Of a stretch of DNA of 64,000 nt, positions 25,273-32,655 are shown piece after piece. Source of the stretch: Pseudomonas sp. TMP9 (GTDB taxonomy: Bacteria; Pseudomonadota; Gammaproteobacteria; Pseudomonadales; Pseudomonadaceae); the NCBI RefSeq assembly GCF_037943105.1, contig NZ_CP149803.1, positions 2,522,001 through 2,586,000 of the forward strand. Direction: 5' to 3'. The notes beneath the pieces are model-generated. The model saw only the letters and a program-made list of their open reading frames with translations, did not search any database and was not told the origin of the DNA. Both the position numbers and the translations under genes were made by a program. Positions within the stretch are counted from its first letter, which is position 1. Each line of letters starts with the position of its first letter.

Positions 25273-25487
25273 GCACGCACCCCACGCCTATCAACCAGCT
25301 CTTGGCACTCAGTGCAACGCGTGCAGCCGCGATCAAGCACGGCCAGCCTGCGGTCTTCAGGGATGGCATAGCCACACCCTTCACATTCCAACGCGCACTG
25401 GCCGGGGTTACCAACAGGCCGTGCGGCCATGGCTTGAGCAAGGCGCTGCTCGATAACACCATCAGCAAAATCTGCGTTATCAGCCAT
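25269..25487 (-). CDS. TraR/DksA-type zinc-finger protein
   Basis: A 72-aa protein with a start at MADNADFADGVIEQRL. The zinc finger is CEGCGYAIPEDRR followed by CTRCTECQEL, the TraR/DksA C-terminal signature. The short form resembles phage TraR-like proteins that bind the RNA polymerase secondary channel. It overlaps cII upstream by eight bases. Confidence 0.85.
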   Translation of the reverse strand: MADNADFADGVIEQRLAQAMAARPVGNPGQCALECEGCGYAIPEDRRLAVLDRGCTRCTECQELVDRRGVRA

Positions 25488-25989
25488 GAGCCAAATCCTC
25501 CGCATGCTTTTGGCGCAACACCGCGCGCAACTTGAATACCGCCTGCACCATGCGCTCGGCTAGCAGCTCAAACTCAGCCAGCTCATCACCGTCGACGGCG
25601 CCATCAGCCAGAGTGGCCGACACATGCGTGGCCAGCTCCCCTTCGCGTGACAGCAGCGCACCAATGCCCGCCATCAAAGATTGCGGCGTATCGGTATCGC
25701 TCAGCTCAGAAACATCAATACCCACCCAGCCAATCGGGTGCAGCAAGGCGTCCACAATGCGCGGGTCGCGCGTTGCATCCATCAGTAATTCGAGGTCGGC
25801 AATGTTAGGTGTGTGGCTAGTGTTGGTCAGGCTCAGCTTATGGTTGAGCGTGGTGGCGTTACCGCCGTCGATGGCAGCAATGGCAGTGGCACCGCCGGGG
25901 TAATCGCGGGCGGCGTGGTGCAGTGCCTGTGGCAGGGTTAACAGCGTGCGCTTAGCGCGCTCGATAGACGTGAACCGGTTGCGGCTCAT
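25480..25989 (-). CDS. Phage regulatory protein CII-like (YmfL/CP76 family)
   Basis: A 169-aa protein. RAKRTLLTLPQALHHAARDY then DGGNATTLNHKLSLTNTSHT match the HTH-bearing CP76/YmfL group often annotated as CII. GGAG lies seven bases before the ATG. The RBS side (GTATTGC) can pair with GCAATAC about 40 bases upstream, which may hide the start site. The gene follows a structured leader after cro, the usual cII position. Confidence 0.78.
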   Translation of the reverse strand: MSRNRFTSIERAKRTLLTLPQALHHAARDYPGGATAIAAIDGGNATTLNHKLSLTNTSHTPNIADLELLMDATRDPRIVDALLHPIGWVGIDVSELSDTDTPQSLMAGIGALLSREGELATHVSATLADGAVDGDELAEFELLAERMVQAVFKLRAVLRQKHAEDLAHG

Positions 25990-26013
25990 GGCAATACTCC
26001 AGAAAGACTGCCA

Positions 26014-26322
26014 GTGACCCCAACGCGGCGTATTGCTACAGTTGCGCCGTGGTCACTCACAAGGTGGTCATTTGCAGTCGGTCGCTCTGTGGTGGAAAAG
26101 CCGACTGCACCCCAATGGCGAGACCCATGCTCCGCATGAGCCCCGCCGTTACAGCTAGGCCCTGTGGTGTGGGGCCTGGCAACCCAAGGCATCCGTGCCT
26201 TGGTAGGTGCTAGAGGTAGGCGCGTGGTATTGGTTTGCTCCGCGCCTATCTACTGCATCACCCGGTAGCACTGTGGTGGTGTGTGCCGGGAGAGACTGGG
26301 CGGCCCTTGGGTCGCCTTTTTT
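26014..26322 (+). ncRNA. Hairpin-array region between cro and cII, candidate structured RNA
   Basis: About 300 bases hold seven successive stem-loops and a terminator. Stems: GTGACC/GGTCAC (26014-26056), GCAGTCGG/CCGACTGC (26074-26108), GGCG/CGCC with inner CATGC/GCATG (26117-26147), AGGCCC/GGGCCT (26157-26177), CCAAGGCA/TGCCTTGG (26184-26203), an 11-bp stem with one G-T pair (26214-26251), and CCCGG..GCAC/GTG..CCGGG (26261-26290). Three loops carry the same octamer CTGTGGTG. The last stem is followed by six T residues only on the plus strand, which suggests a plus-strand RNA ending against cro. A minus-strand leader for cII is the alternative. A 68-codon minus frame across it ends ATGA on the cII start. 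Confidence 0.55.
26299..26322 (+). terminator. Terminator at the end of the hairpin array
   Basis: GGCGGCCC-TT-GGGTCGCC followed by TTTTTT on the plus strand. No plus-strand protein gene precedes it, so it implies a non-coding transcript. It ends at the last base before the cro stop codon. Confidence 0.7.
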
Positions 26323-26544
26323 CTAAGCCGCCTGAGCTACTGGTTCAGGTGGGAAAACGTCATCAAGGGTGCAGTCGGCACCCAGTACATTAAGCGCACT
26401 AACGATTGCACGGCACTCCGTAAGACCAGGCTCACGCCGATCAACCTCATAGTTACTCAGGCGCGGCTGAGACCAACTTAACTGTGCAGCTAGCGCAATC
26501 TGGGAGATCCGAGCATCACGCCGGATCTTAGAAATGCAGTTCAT
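26323..26544 (-). CDS. cro: Cro-like HTH repressor
   Basis: A 73-aa protein with a start at MNCISKIRRDARISQIALAA, with GGAG eight bases before the ATG. The XRE-type HTH is ISQIALAAQLSWSQPRLSNY. It is divergent from cI across a region with matching operator-like repeats, as in lambda. It would repress cI and commit to lytic growth. Confidence 0.85.
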   Translation of the reverse strand: MNCISKIRRDARISQIALAAQLSWSQPRLSNYEVDRREPGLTECRAIVSALNVLGADCTLDDVFPPEPVAQAA

Positions 26545-26576
26545 AAGAAGATCTCCGATTTCACGCAACAGACAAT

Positions 26577-26601
26577 AACAACACTACGTTGTTTTAACAA
26601 C
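26577..26601. promoter_or_regulatory. Operator-like repeats between cro and cI
   Basis: AACAAC-ACTAC-GTTGTT is a perfect 17-bp inverted repeat, and its right arm also pairs with the next AACAAC (GTTGTT-TT-AACAAC). The 14-mer AACAACACTACGTT recurs with one change upstream of the early rightward operon. These are probable CI/Cro binding sites. Confidence 0.7.
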
Positions 26602-26647
26602 ACGTTTAGTCGTCAACCTAATAAACACACCGTGATATTTTTGCTAT

Positions 26648-27331
26648 ATGGAAACTTTAGGCTCACGAATAGCACGCCTGCGTAACGCTCAAAAAATCTC
26701 CCAAACCGAACTCGGCAACAGGTGCGGTTGGGAGAAGGGCCAAGCTCGCATTGGCAACTATGAAAAAGACAAGCGAGAACCCGCTCTCCCAGACCTGCGC
26801 GCCCTAGCCAAAGCGCTGGGCGTAACCCTTATAGATCTTCTCGAAGAAGCACCTAGCGCAGTAACAGAGCACCGCGGCGACTACAACTATTCACCATCCG
26901 CAACGGACTACGCCTTGGTGCCGCAGTACACCGCATGCGGTGCCGCTGGACACGGCCAACTCAACGACCACGTGGAAGTCAAAGGCGGGCTAGTATTCAA
27001 AAGAGACTGGCTGACCAGAATGGGTTTACGCGAGCGGCACCTGCACGTTATTTACGTTCAGGGCCATAGCATGGAGCCCACGATCTGTGATGGCGACGTT
27101 GTGCTGCTAGACGAGACCCAGACAACACCTCGCGATAGGCGGATTTACGCAATACGCAAACCCGACGGCGAACTGATAATCAAGCGCCTGATTCAATCCA
27201 TAGCGGGCGGATGGATGATTCGCAGCGACAACGAAGACAAGCGGGAATACCCAGACCAACCCATCAGCGATACTGACATTGAGCAGATAAAAATATTAGG
27301 CCGCGTTGTCTGGCACGGAGGAGCGCTTTAA
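26648..27331 (+). CDS. cI: CI-type phage repressor (LexA-like, S24)
   Basis: A 227-aa protein with an N-terminal HTH at about residues 5-60 (RLRNAQKISQTELGNRCGWE) and a C-terminal S24 peptidase domain. The nucleophile serine is in VQGHSMEPTICDGDVVLLD, near residue 140, and the lysine is in ELIIKRL, near 178. The linker CGAAGHG gives an Ala-Ala-Gly type cleavage site at CGAAGH. It should self-cleave with RecA after DNA damage. No strong SD precedes the ATG, so it may be leaderless, as some cI mRNAs are. Confidence 0.9.
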   Translation: METLGSRIARLRNAQKISQTELGNRCGWEKGQARIGNYEKDKREPALPDLRALAKALGVTLIDLLEEAPSAVTEHRGDYNYSPSATDYALVPQYTACGAAGHGQLNDHVEVKGGLVFKRDWLTRMGLRERHLHVIYVQGHSMEPTICDGDVVLLDETQTTPRDRRIYAIRKPDGELIIKRLIQSIAGGWMIRSDNEDKREYPDQPISDTDIEQIKILGRVVWHGGAL

Positions 27332-27777
27332 TGCCAACTATCCACCGCAGCATAGATACTCCAATACGCACCGGCCTCGACCAACATACCAACTGGAATG
27401 GCCCAGATAAAGGCCTTATCAACTGCTGGGAGGTAGGCCGGCAACTTGCCCAGGCAAAGCCTGAAATGGCCGAAGCCGCGCGGCGGAGTGAACTGCCACT
27501 CACCAATTGGAAAGGCGGAGTGAGCCGCACACTTAAGAAGCCTGAAAAATACGGATCACTTCAATACCTCGCGCAATGGCAAGGCCTGCGCGGCGAAAAT
27601 CTTGATGTTGATCCGACAGTAGAAGTCACCATAACTTGCACCAAAACCAGCATGGTGGTGACCTTTACACCTGATATTAAAAAGATATTAGACCAACATA
27701 CGGATGAAAAAGCAGACGGAGAAGAGAGCGATGGTCGACCTGCATCAGGAATTTCAGAACAGTCGCTTTTTTCATGA
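27331..27777 (+). CDS. Unknown protein co-transcribed with cI (148 aa)
   Basis: A 148-aa protein whose ATG overlaps the cI stop (TAATG), so it is probably translated from the cI mRNA in the lysogen. It begins MPTIHRSIDTPIRTGL. Aromatic and polar segments (NWNGPDKGLINCWEVGRQLA, LQYLAQWQGLRGEN) are visible, without any motif I recognise. Lysogen expression suggests superinfection control or host conversion, which is inference. Confidence 0.6.
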   Translation: MPTIHRSIDTPIRTGLDQHTNWNGPDKGLINCWEVGRQLAQAKPEMAEAARRSELPLTNWKGGVSRTLKKPEKYGSLQYLAQWQGLRGENLDVDPTVEVTITCTKTSMVVTFTPDIKKILDQHTDEKADGEESDGRPASGISEQSLFS

Positions 27778-28363
27778 AGCCCGAATTGACCGGCGCTCTG
27801 CTGACGCGCTGATCGGTCTGGCAGCTGGCATAACAGCCGACAACTCAATAAACCAGCAAGAAGCCGAGTTTCTCAAGGGCTGGATAGAAACCAACCTGAA
27901 TCACTTGGCCGACCCCGTGGTTAACATCGTTTACCGCCGCCTGGCCGACATGCTCAGCGACAACAAGCTAGATGCTGAAGAAGCGGCCGAATTGCTGGCC
28001 ATACTCAAACAGTTCACTGGCCTGCAACTATCAAGCGCCATCCCCTTTCAGGCACCATCAACACTTCCCCTCAACCAGCCACCGCCGACCCTTGAGTGGT
28101 CCAGCCGCGCCTTTATATTCACCGGCGTAATGGCCTTCGGCCCCCGCAAAGACTGTGAAGCACTTGTTACCGAGCGCGGCGGCTTGATTGCCCCTGGCGT
28201 GAACAAGAAGGTCAACTTCTTGGTAGTAGGCAGCATCGGTAACGAACAATGGCTGCACAGCAGCTACGGCACTAAGATCAAAAAAGCAGTCGAGTTACGA
28301 GAAAACGGTAGCCCGATAGCCATCATTAGCGAAGACCACTGGCAACAGGCCATCTTCGGATAA
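27731..28363 (+). CDS. BRCT-domain protein in the cI operon
   Basis: A 210-aa protein if it starts at MVDLHQEFQNSRFF, with GGAG nine bases before the ATG; a start nine codons upstream has no SD. Residues 15-110 are helical (a TerB-like or unknown helical domain, with DPVVNIVYRRLADMLSDNKL). Residues about 125-205 are a BRCT domain: FIFTGVMAFGPRKDCEALV, RGGLIAPGVNKKVNFLVVG, then KAVELRENGSPIAIISEDHW. BRCT domains bind DNA ends or phosphoproteins; this one resembles the DNA ligase LigA type. It overlaps the unknown gene before it by 47 bases and is probably a lysogenic-conversion or defence gene. Confidence 0.8.
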   Translation: MVDLHQEFQNSRFFHEARIDRRSADALIGLAAGITADNSINQQEAEFLKGWIETNLNHLADPVVNIVYRRLADMLSDNKLDAEEAAELLAILKQFTGLQLSSAIPFQAPSTLPLNQPPPTLEWSSRAFIFTGVMAFGPRKDCEALVTERGGLIAPGVNKKVNFLVVGSIGNEQWLHSSYGTKIKKAVELRENGSPIAIISEDHWQQAIFG

Positions 28364-28380
28364 ATCACTAAACGCCGAAT

Positions 28381-28418
28381 ACAACAAATTGTTGTTGAAA
28401 CAAAAACAACAATACGTT
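28381..28418. promoter_or_regulatory. Operator-like repeats upstream of the early rightward operon
   Basis: ACAACAAATTGTTGT is a 15-bp palindrome, followed by a second AACAAC-type half-site in AACAACAATACGTT. The latter differs by one base from the 14-mer at 26577-26590. The repeats lie about 40 bases before the first rightward early gene and probably bind CI/Cro. Confidence 0.7.
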
Positions 28419-28458
28419 TTACTTGCCTCACTCTCCACCACAGAGCGAGGCAACACCC

Positions 28459-28635
28459 ATGCAAACCACAACCGCAACACTGCACGTACTCCCCACGTGC
28501 CCACCTAGCCGCATCTTTGAGGTGCGCCACCTGGCCGTGATCCACGGCTGCACCTTTACCCCCAGCAAGCCCAAGCTCAAAGCCAGCACCGCACCTGCAC
28601 CCCTCGATCCGAACGATGGGGGGCGCGCAGCATGA
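28459..28635 (+). CDS. First gene of the early rightward operon, unknown (58 aa)
   Basis: A 58-aa protein beginning MQTTTATLHVLPTCPPSR, with GAGG nine bases before the ATG. No motif is recognised. It overlaps the next gene by four bases (ATGA). Confidence 0.55.
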   Translation: MQTTTATLHVLPTCPPSRIFEVRHLAVIHGCTFTPSKPKLKASTAPAPLDPNDGGRAA

Positions 28636-28928
28636 GTCTCCATATAGTTGAATTCACTCCGCTACAGCGCTTTTTGATATCCCTGCTAATCGAGATCAAT
28701 ACGGCCCGCGAAGCTACCAGCAGCTACTCCGTCGATTATCACAGCGCAACGGCCCAGGGCATGGTGTATGCGGCGTTAACACTAAAAGTGATCAGCCTCG
28801 AAGAGTTCGAACGCCTCACCGACCTTGCCATTGAGGCCGCTGACTATCGGCGCTGTGAGCACACCAACAACTTAGCCCTCTACACATGGACGCCAGCAAT
28901 GGCCAAAGCGCAGGAGGCAGCAGCATGA
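28632..28928 (+). CDS. Early phage protein of unknown function (98 aa)
   Basis: A 98-aa helical protein (TPLQRFLISLLIEINTAREA, MVYAALTLKVISLEEFERL) joined by ATGA to both neighbours. No known motif. Similar small proteins occur next to PrtN-like genes in Pseudomonas prophages, from memory. Confidence 0.6.
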   Translation: MSLHIVEFTPLQRFLISLLIEINTAREATSSYSVDYHSATAQGMVYAALTLKVISLEEFERLTDLAIEAADYRRCEHTNNLALYTWTPAMAKAQEAAA

Positions 28929-29524
28929 ACTTCACCCTCCCCGAAGATTCACTGGTGCGCCTGAACGCCCAGCTCAACCTGACCGGCACCTTTAACCACG
29001 TACTGCGCGCGCCTTACTCCACCCTGCAGGTCATGCTGCGCCTGATCGTTGAGCGAAGCACCGAGATCAGCGCCGTAACCGTCGAGATGGGCGGCCAGCG
29101 CCACAGCATCACCGTCTATAACAACGACCACTCGCGCCACATGCAGGTGGCGGACTTCATCGACGCCATCGCCAACGGCCAGGTAGACAGCGCCGAGCCA
29201 GCACCCGCCCGCGTCACCCGCATGCCGGTATTGCCCGAGCCAGACGAACTGCTCAGCACCGACCAGCTTGGCCGCATCAAGTACATGGTGCGCCATGGCG
29301 GCAGTGTGGCGCTTGAAACCGGCCACGATCTGCCCATCCACGTAGCCGTGCACCGCACCGCCACAAGCAAGGGCATTACCGCCATCGTCAGCACCGGCAA
29401 CAGAAGGCCGCGCACCAGCTGCTTTACCGTGCGCGGCACCGACGCCGATTGCCTAAAGCGCCTGCTGGCCAGCATCGAGCACACCCACATTGCTGCCACG
29501 CCGCGTATCGCGGCAGCAGCGTGA
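28925..29524 (+). CDS. Early phage protein of unknown function (199 aa)
   Basis: A 199-aa protein beginning MNFTLPEDSLVRLNAQLN, overlapping the upstream stop. It has an alternating strand-helix look (TEISAVTVEMGGQRHSITVY, HVAVHRTATSKGITAIVST). No family recognised. Confidence 0.6.
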   Translation: MNFTLPEDSLVRLNAQLNLTGTFNHVLRAPYSTLQVMLRLIVERSTEISAVTVEMGGQRHSITVYNNDHSRHMQVADFIDAIANGQVDSAEPAPARVTRMPVLPEPDELLSTDQLGRIKYMVRHGGSVALETGHDLPIHVAVHRTATSKGITAIVSTGNRRPRTSCFTVRGTDADCLKRLLASIEHTHIAATPRIAAAA

Positions 29525-29533
29525 GGAGCACCC

Positions 29534-29824
29534 ATGAGCCATTCACTAAAAAACGCCGCTGAACGCCTAGGGCTAGGGCACCGCACGCTTATGCAACGCA
29601 TGCGCGACAAGGGCCTGCTCGATAAACACAACCTGCCGGCCAACCCGGTAATGACCAAGGACTTTCTGGTCACCCGTGAGAATCGCTACCAGCACCCCGA
29701 GTACGGCATGCAGTACCCACGCACCACCAGGGTCACCGATATCGGCATTCCGTGGCTCGCCAAGCAGCTCGGCATTGAACGCCCAGCACCACCTGCCGTA
29801 GCCGACCCACGTGAGGTCGCGTGA
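29534..29824 (+). CDS. KilA-C-like small phage protein (96 aa)
   Basis: A 96-aa protein. KNAAERLGLGHRTLMQRMRD looks like a helix-turn-helix, and RVTDIGIPWLAKQLGIERP matches the C-terminal block of antirepressor KilAC domains (usual form VTPKGIEWLAK). It may be a free-standing KilAC domain. If so, the prophage carries a BRO-N gene and a KilAC-type gene at separate loci. Confidence 0.6.
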   Translation: MSHSLKNAAERLGLGHRTLMQRMRDKGLLDKHNLPANPVMTKDFLVTRENRYQHPEYGMQYPRTTRVTDIGIPWLAKQLGIERPAPPAVADPREVA

Positions 29825-30006
29825 AGAGTTACCCAGAGCCGTGGCCGCGCCAGTTCGCACGCCAGATCGTCGCCATGCCGACCAAAGAGGCAAGGCGCGC
29901 GGCACTGGCCGAAGTGCCGGAGGATCTGCGCGACTTGGTGCGCACGCACGTTGAAGACGCCTGGAACAAACCAAAAAGGAACACCCATGGACCGCAAACT
30001 AATTGA
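29821..30006 (+). CDS. Small early protein (61 aa)
   Basis: A 61-aa protein with a GTG start overlapping the upstream stop (GTGA). It begins MKSYPEPWPRQFARQIVAMP and contains EVPEDLRDLVRTHVEDAWNK. I recall this short family from Pseudomonas prophages, function unknown. Confidence 0.6.
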   Translation: MKSYPEPWPRQFARQIVAMPTKEARRAALAEVPEDLRDLVRTHVEDAWNKPKRNTHGPQTN

Positions 30007-30454
30007 CGCCCTGCTGATCGAGCTGCTGCAGCTGCCCGAGCAGCGCCGCACGCCCGAGAAGATCCTGGCCAACCTCATGCTGGCCGCCACCGCTGCCGGT
30101 GTATCACTCACGACCACGGCCGCACCCCTGCAGATCGAGCACCTGCAACTGGCGGCTGCGCTCGACCACCTCGCCGCCGACCTCGGCCCAAACTACCGCG
30201 CCCGCGCCATGCTGCGCCTCGGTACGGGTATTGAGGGTGTCGAGCTGGGCGCAGTGATCGAGCCACTGGACAGCACCTCAACCCTACCGCGCTTTGTAGC
30301 GTTCGGCACCACCGCGCGCGCCGTGCTGGCCGGCATCAACCGCGATATTCGTACCAGCAACCAACCGCAACCCAAGCCAGCCGCGCCCCGCGCAGCCGGT
30401 AAGTTAAAGCTCAGCAGCCTCAAACCCCACGTGGCTAAGGCCAAAGCAGCATGA
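29987..30454 (+). CDS. Early phage protein of unknown function (155 aa)
   Basis: A 155-aa protein with a start at [20 protein letters not shown], overlapping the gene before it. Alanine-rich helices ([20 protein letters not shown]) precede a lysine-rich tail ([17 protein letters not shown]). No motif recognised. Confidence 0.55.
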   Translation: MDRKLIDALLIELLQLPEQRRTPEKILANLMLAATAAGVSLTTTAAPLQIEHLQLAAALDHLAADLGPNYRARAMLRLGTGIEGVELGAVIEPLDSTSTLPRFVAFGTTARAVLAGINRDIRTSNQPQPKPAAPRAAGKLKLSSLKPHVAKAKAA

Positions 30455-30771
30455 CAGCCCCACAGCGCGAGCTGCGCCTGCCGCCGGCACCACGCTCACA
30501 AACCGTAGAGCTGCTGTACCGCACCCTTGGAGACCTGCTCGTGCCGGTAGACCAGGTGCGCGAGCGCTACTTTCGCAACCTAAACCCGGACAACTTCACA
30601 CGCGCCTTAGCCAGCGGCCGCGTGGCGCTGCCCGTCACCACCCTAGACGAAAGCGCAAAGAGCCCGCGCTTTATCGACATTCGGCACTTGGCCATCCTGA
30701 TCGACTCTCAGGCAGACGCCGCGGACGTTGAGCTGGCACTTACACCTCAAGAGCAAAAGGACACCGCCTGA
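30451..30771 (+). CDS. PrtN-like pyocin activator protein
   Basis: A 106-aa protein. [39 protein letters not shown], then [20 protein letters not shown] match the pyocin activator PrtN family, which works through an HTH and binds P-boxes. It overlaps the preceding gene by four bases. In P. aeruginosa PrtN activates pyocin genes; here it may activate phage genes. It sits in the rightward operon, well before int. Confidence 0.8.
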   Translation: MTAPQRELRLPPAPRSQTVELLYRTLGDLLVPVDQVRERYFRNLNPDNFTRALASGRVALPVTTLDESAKSPRFIDIRHLAILIDSQADAADVELALTPQEQKDTA

Positions 30772-30773
30772 CC

Positions 30774-31031
30774 ATGGCACGCATCGCCAAAGAGGCACTG
30801 GCACCAACCTGCCCAATACCTAAACCCTCAGCCCTAAAGCAAGGCCTTAAGTTTGGGCGCTACCTCATTACAGACCTTGGATTAGAGCGCTTTTGCTCAA
30901 AGTGTGAAGACTTCTGGCCAGCCGACACTGAGTTTTTCTGGACGGCTCCACACACAGCATCGGGCCTGCACTGTTACTGCAAAGCCTGTTACGCCAGCTG
31001 GAAATCAAAACGCACCCAACAAGCCGCATAA
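30774..31031 (+). CDS. Zinc-finger-like early protein (85 aa)
   Basis: An 85-aa protein. ERFCSKCEDFWPADTEFF and LHCYCKACYASWKSKR give two CxxC pairs, a probable zinc-binding fold. The domain resembles a family of phage proteins placed next to regulatory genes. Function unknown. Confidence 0.6.
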   Translation: MARIAKEALAPTCPIPKPSALKQGLKFGRYLITDLGLERFCSKCEDFWPADTEFFWTAPHTASGLHCYCKACYASWKSKRTQQAA

Positions 31032-31076
31032 CCACCCGCTGCCACCACCAGCGATTCACCACACCAGGAGCAAACC

Positions 31077-31865
31077 ATGGACCTCACCACCCAACAGCTG
31101 TACGCAATGTTCGCCATGCTCTCAGTCAGCGCCCTGGCCGGGCTGATCTTCTATTGCATTGGCCTGCGAACAGGCCGCGAGGCAGCCGACCAACTCACCT
31201 GCAAGCTAACCAAACACAACAGCACCCTGGGCGACTCGCTGGCTAAGCTCACCACCGATCTTGTTAACGTGAAACGCACCCTTGAGACCCGAGAAGGCGC
31301 ACTGAGCAAGCTCCGCAAAAGTCTCATCGAGGAGCAACGCGACCACGGCGAAGTAGAGCGCGGCTTACTCAACCGCCTAGCGGCTGCCTGTCCATTGTCA
31401 GATGAAGATTACGCCGTGCTGATAGCTATGGCCGCAAAACTAGGCCTAGCTGCAGATACTTTTGCAGGCCTCAACGCTCACGACCACGCAAAAGCATCGC
31501 GGCTCTTTCAAACCCAGGCACTAGACATGGCCGAGCGCATCACCAATACCCGCGTTGATCAGCAGGCCACATCGCATGCTGCCACACCCAGCGACAATAC
31601 CCTGATCGAATGGCTGAACAACCACGCCACCTTGCGCAATGTCACCAACATCGAGGGACTCGAATTTGACGATGGAGTACCAATAGAAAGCCCCGAACAT
31701 CTACGGAGCCTATTGCAGAAGGCATATCAGAACACGCAGAGCAATTACCTAGATGACCCGCGCTATGAGGTTACGGCCCGAATAGACATCCCCTCCCTGA
31801 TCAAGACGCGACTGATCAAGCCAGATGATCTCCCAAATGTTTTTGAGCCAGGAGTGCAGGCATGA
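31077..31865 (+). CDS. Membrane-anchored coiled-coil protein (262 aa)
   Basis: A 262-aa protein. Residues 10-27 (AMFAMLSVSALAGLIFYCIG) are a transmembrane segment; residues 45-100 are coiled coil (LVNVKRTLETREGALSKLRK); the rest is hydrophilic. The fold of a membrane anchor plus long coiled coil suggests a structural or exclusion role. Not recognised. The last bases overlap the next gene. Confidence 0.55.
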   Translation: MDLTTQQLYAMFAMLSVSALAGLIFYCIGLRTGREAADQLTCKLTKHNSTLGDSLAKLTTDLVNVKRTLETREGALSKLRKSLIEEQRDHGEVERGLLNRLAAACPLSDEDYAVLIAMAAKLGLAADTFAGLNAHDHAKASRLFQTQALDMAERITNTRVDQQATSHAATPSDNTLIEWLNNHATLRNVTNIEGLEFDDGVPIESPEHLRSLLQKAYQNTQSNYLDDPRYEVTARIDIPSLIKTRLIKPDDLPNVFEPGVQA

Positions 31866-32086
31866 GGCGCAACTACCCCCTGCTACGCCTAACACCGGAG
31901 CAAGCCGGCAAGCTGTTGCACGACTTCGACCGCCTTCAGGCCAAGCACATTCAGTTGCAGGCCGAGCGGGTTGCCCTAGAGCAAGCGCTGAGCAGCCTAC
32001 ATGGACACGAAGCCCTAGTAGCGCTGAGAAATATCGCCCGCAACCAAGCCAAAGCCGCGCTACTGAAAGAGGAGATCGCCTTATGA
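31862..32086 (+). CDS. Small coiled-coil protein (74 aa)
   Basis: A 74-aa protein starting MRRNYPLLRLTPEQAGKLLH, with a heptad-like core (LQAERVALEQALSSLHGHEA). It overlaps both neighbours by four bases (ATGA). Function unknown. Confidence 0.55.
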   Translation: MRRNYPLLRLTPEQAGKLLHDFDRLQAKHIQLQAERVALEQALSSLHGHEALVALRNIARNQAKAALLKEEIAL

Positions 32087-32655
32087 GCCGAATCATTCTG
32101 CATTCCGCCCGCGAATTCGACCTGCTCAATGCTCGCGCGGACCTCATCACCACGCTCGACATCGCCCACGCACTCAGCCTCATCTGCCGCTTCAACGGCC
32201 ACTGCAGCCGCCACTACTCAGTTGCGCAGCACAGCCTGTTGGTGGCCGATATCGTTCAGAGCCAAGGCCACAGCCCGGAGATTCAACTACAGGCGCTCCT
32301 GCATGACGCCGCCGAAGCCTATGTGGGTGACATGGTGCGCCCACTCAAGCTGCTGCTATGGGAAGCCAACGGAGAGTTTGACGCGATCGAGGAACACGTT
32401 TGGCGCGCTGTCTGTGAGCGCTTCGATCTAGAGTTAGAACTGCCGGCATGCGTTCATCAAGCCGACATGATCGCCCTTGCCACCGAACGCCGCGATCTAC
32501 TGCCCGAACACCCAGCAGCATGGGATTGCCTGCGAGGCATCACTCCGCACAACACTGTGCTCGCAACCTGGACACCATGGCAAGCCCGCCAAACCTTCCA
32601 CGACCGGCTCCTAGAGTTGCTGGCCACCACCCACCGCGCGAGGGCAGCAGCATGA
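32083..32655 (+). CDS. HD-domain phosphohydrolase (YfbR-like)
   Basis: A 190-aa protein beginning MSRIILHSAREFDLLNARAD, chosen by the ATGA overlap and GGAG upstream. Metal ligands: HYSVAQHSLLVADI, then ALLHDAAEAYVGDMVRPLK with the HD pair, then VHQADMIALATERRD. This resembles YfbR 5'-deoxynucleotidases. A phage copy may change nucleotide pools during infection. It is not next to any known defence system. Confidence 0.8.
   Translation: MSRIILHSAREFDLLNARADLITTLDIAHALSLICRFNGHCSRHYSVAQHSLLVADIVQSQGHSPEIQLQALLHDAAEAYVGDMVRPLKLLLWEANGEFDAIEEHVWRAVCERFDLELELPACVHQADMIALATERRDLLPEHPAAWDCLRGITPHNTVLATWTPWQARQTFHDRLLELLATTHRARAAA

Noticed and set aside
25986..26192. Minus frame of 68 codons ending ATGA on the cII start
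   Set aside because: No SD found, and it crosses four hairpins. Coupling to cII is possible, so it is mentioned but not called as a gene.
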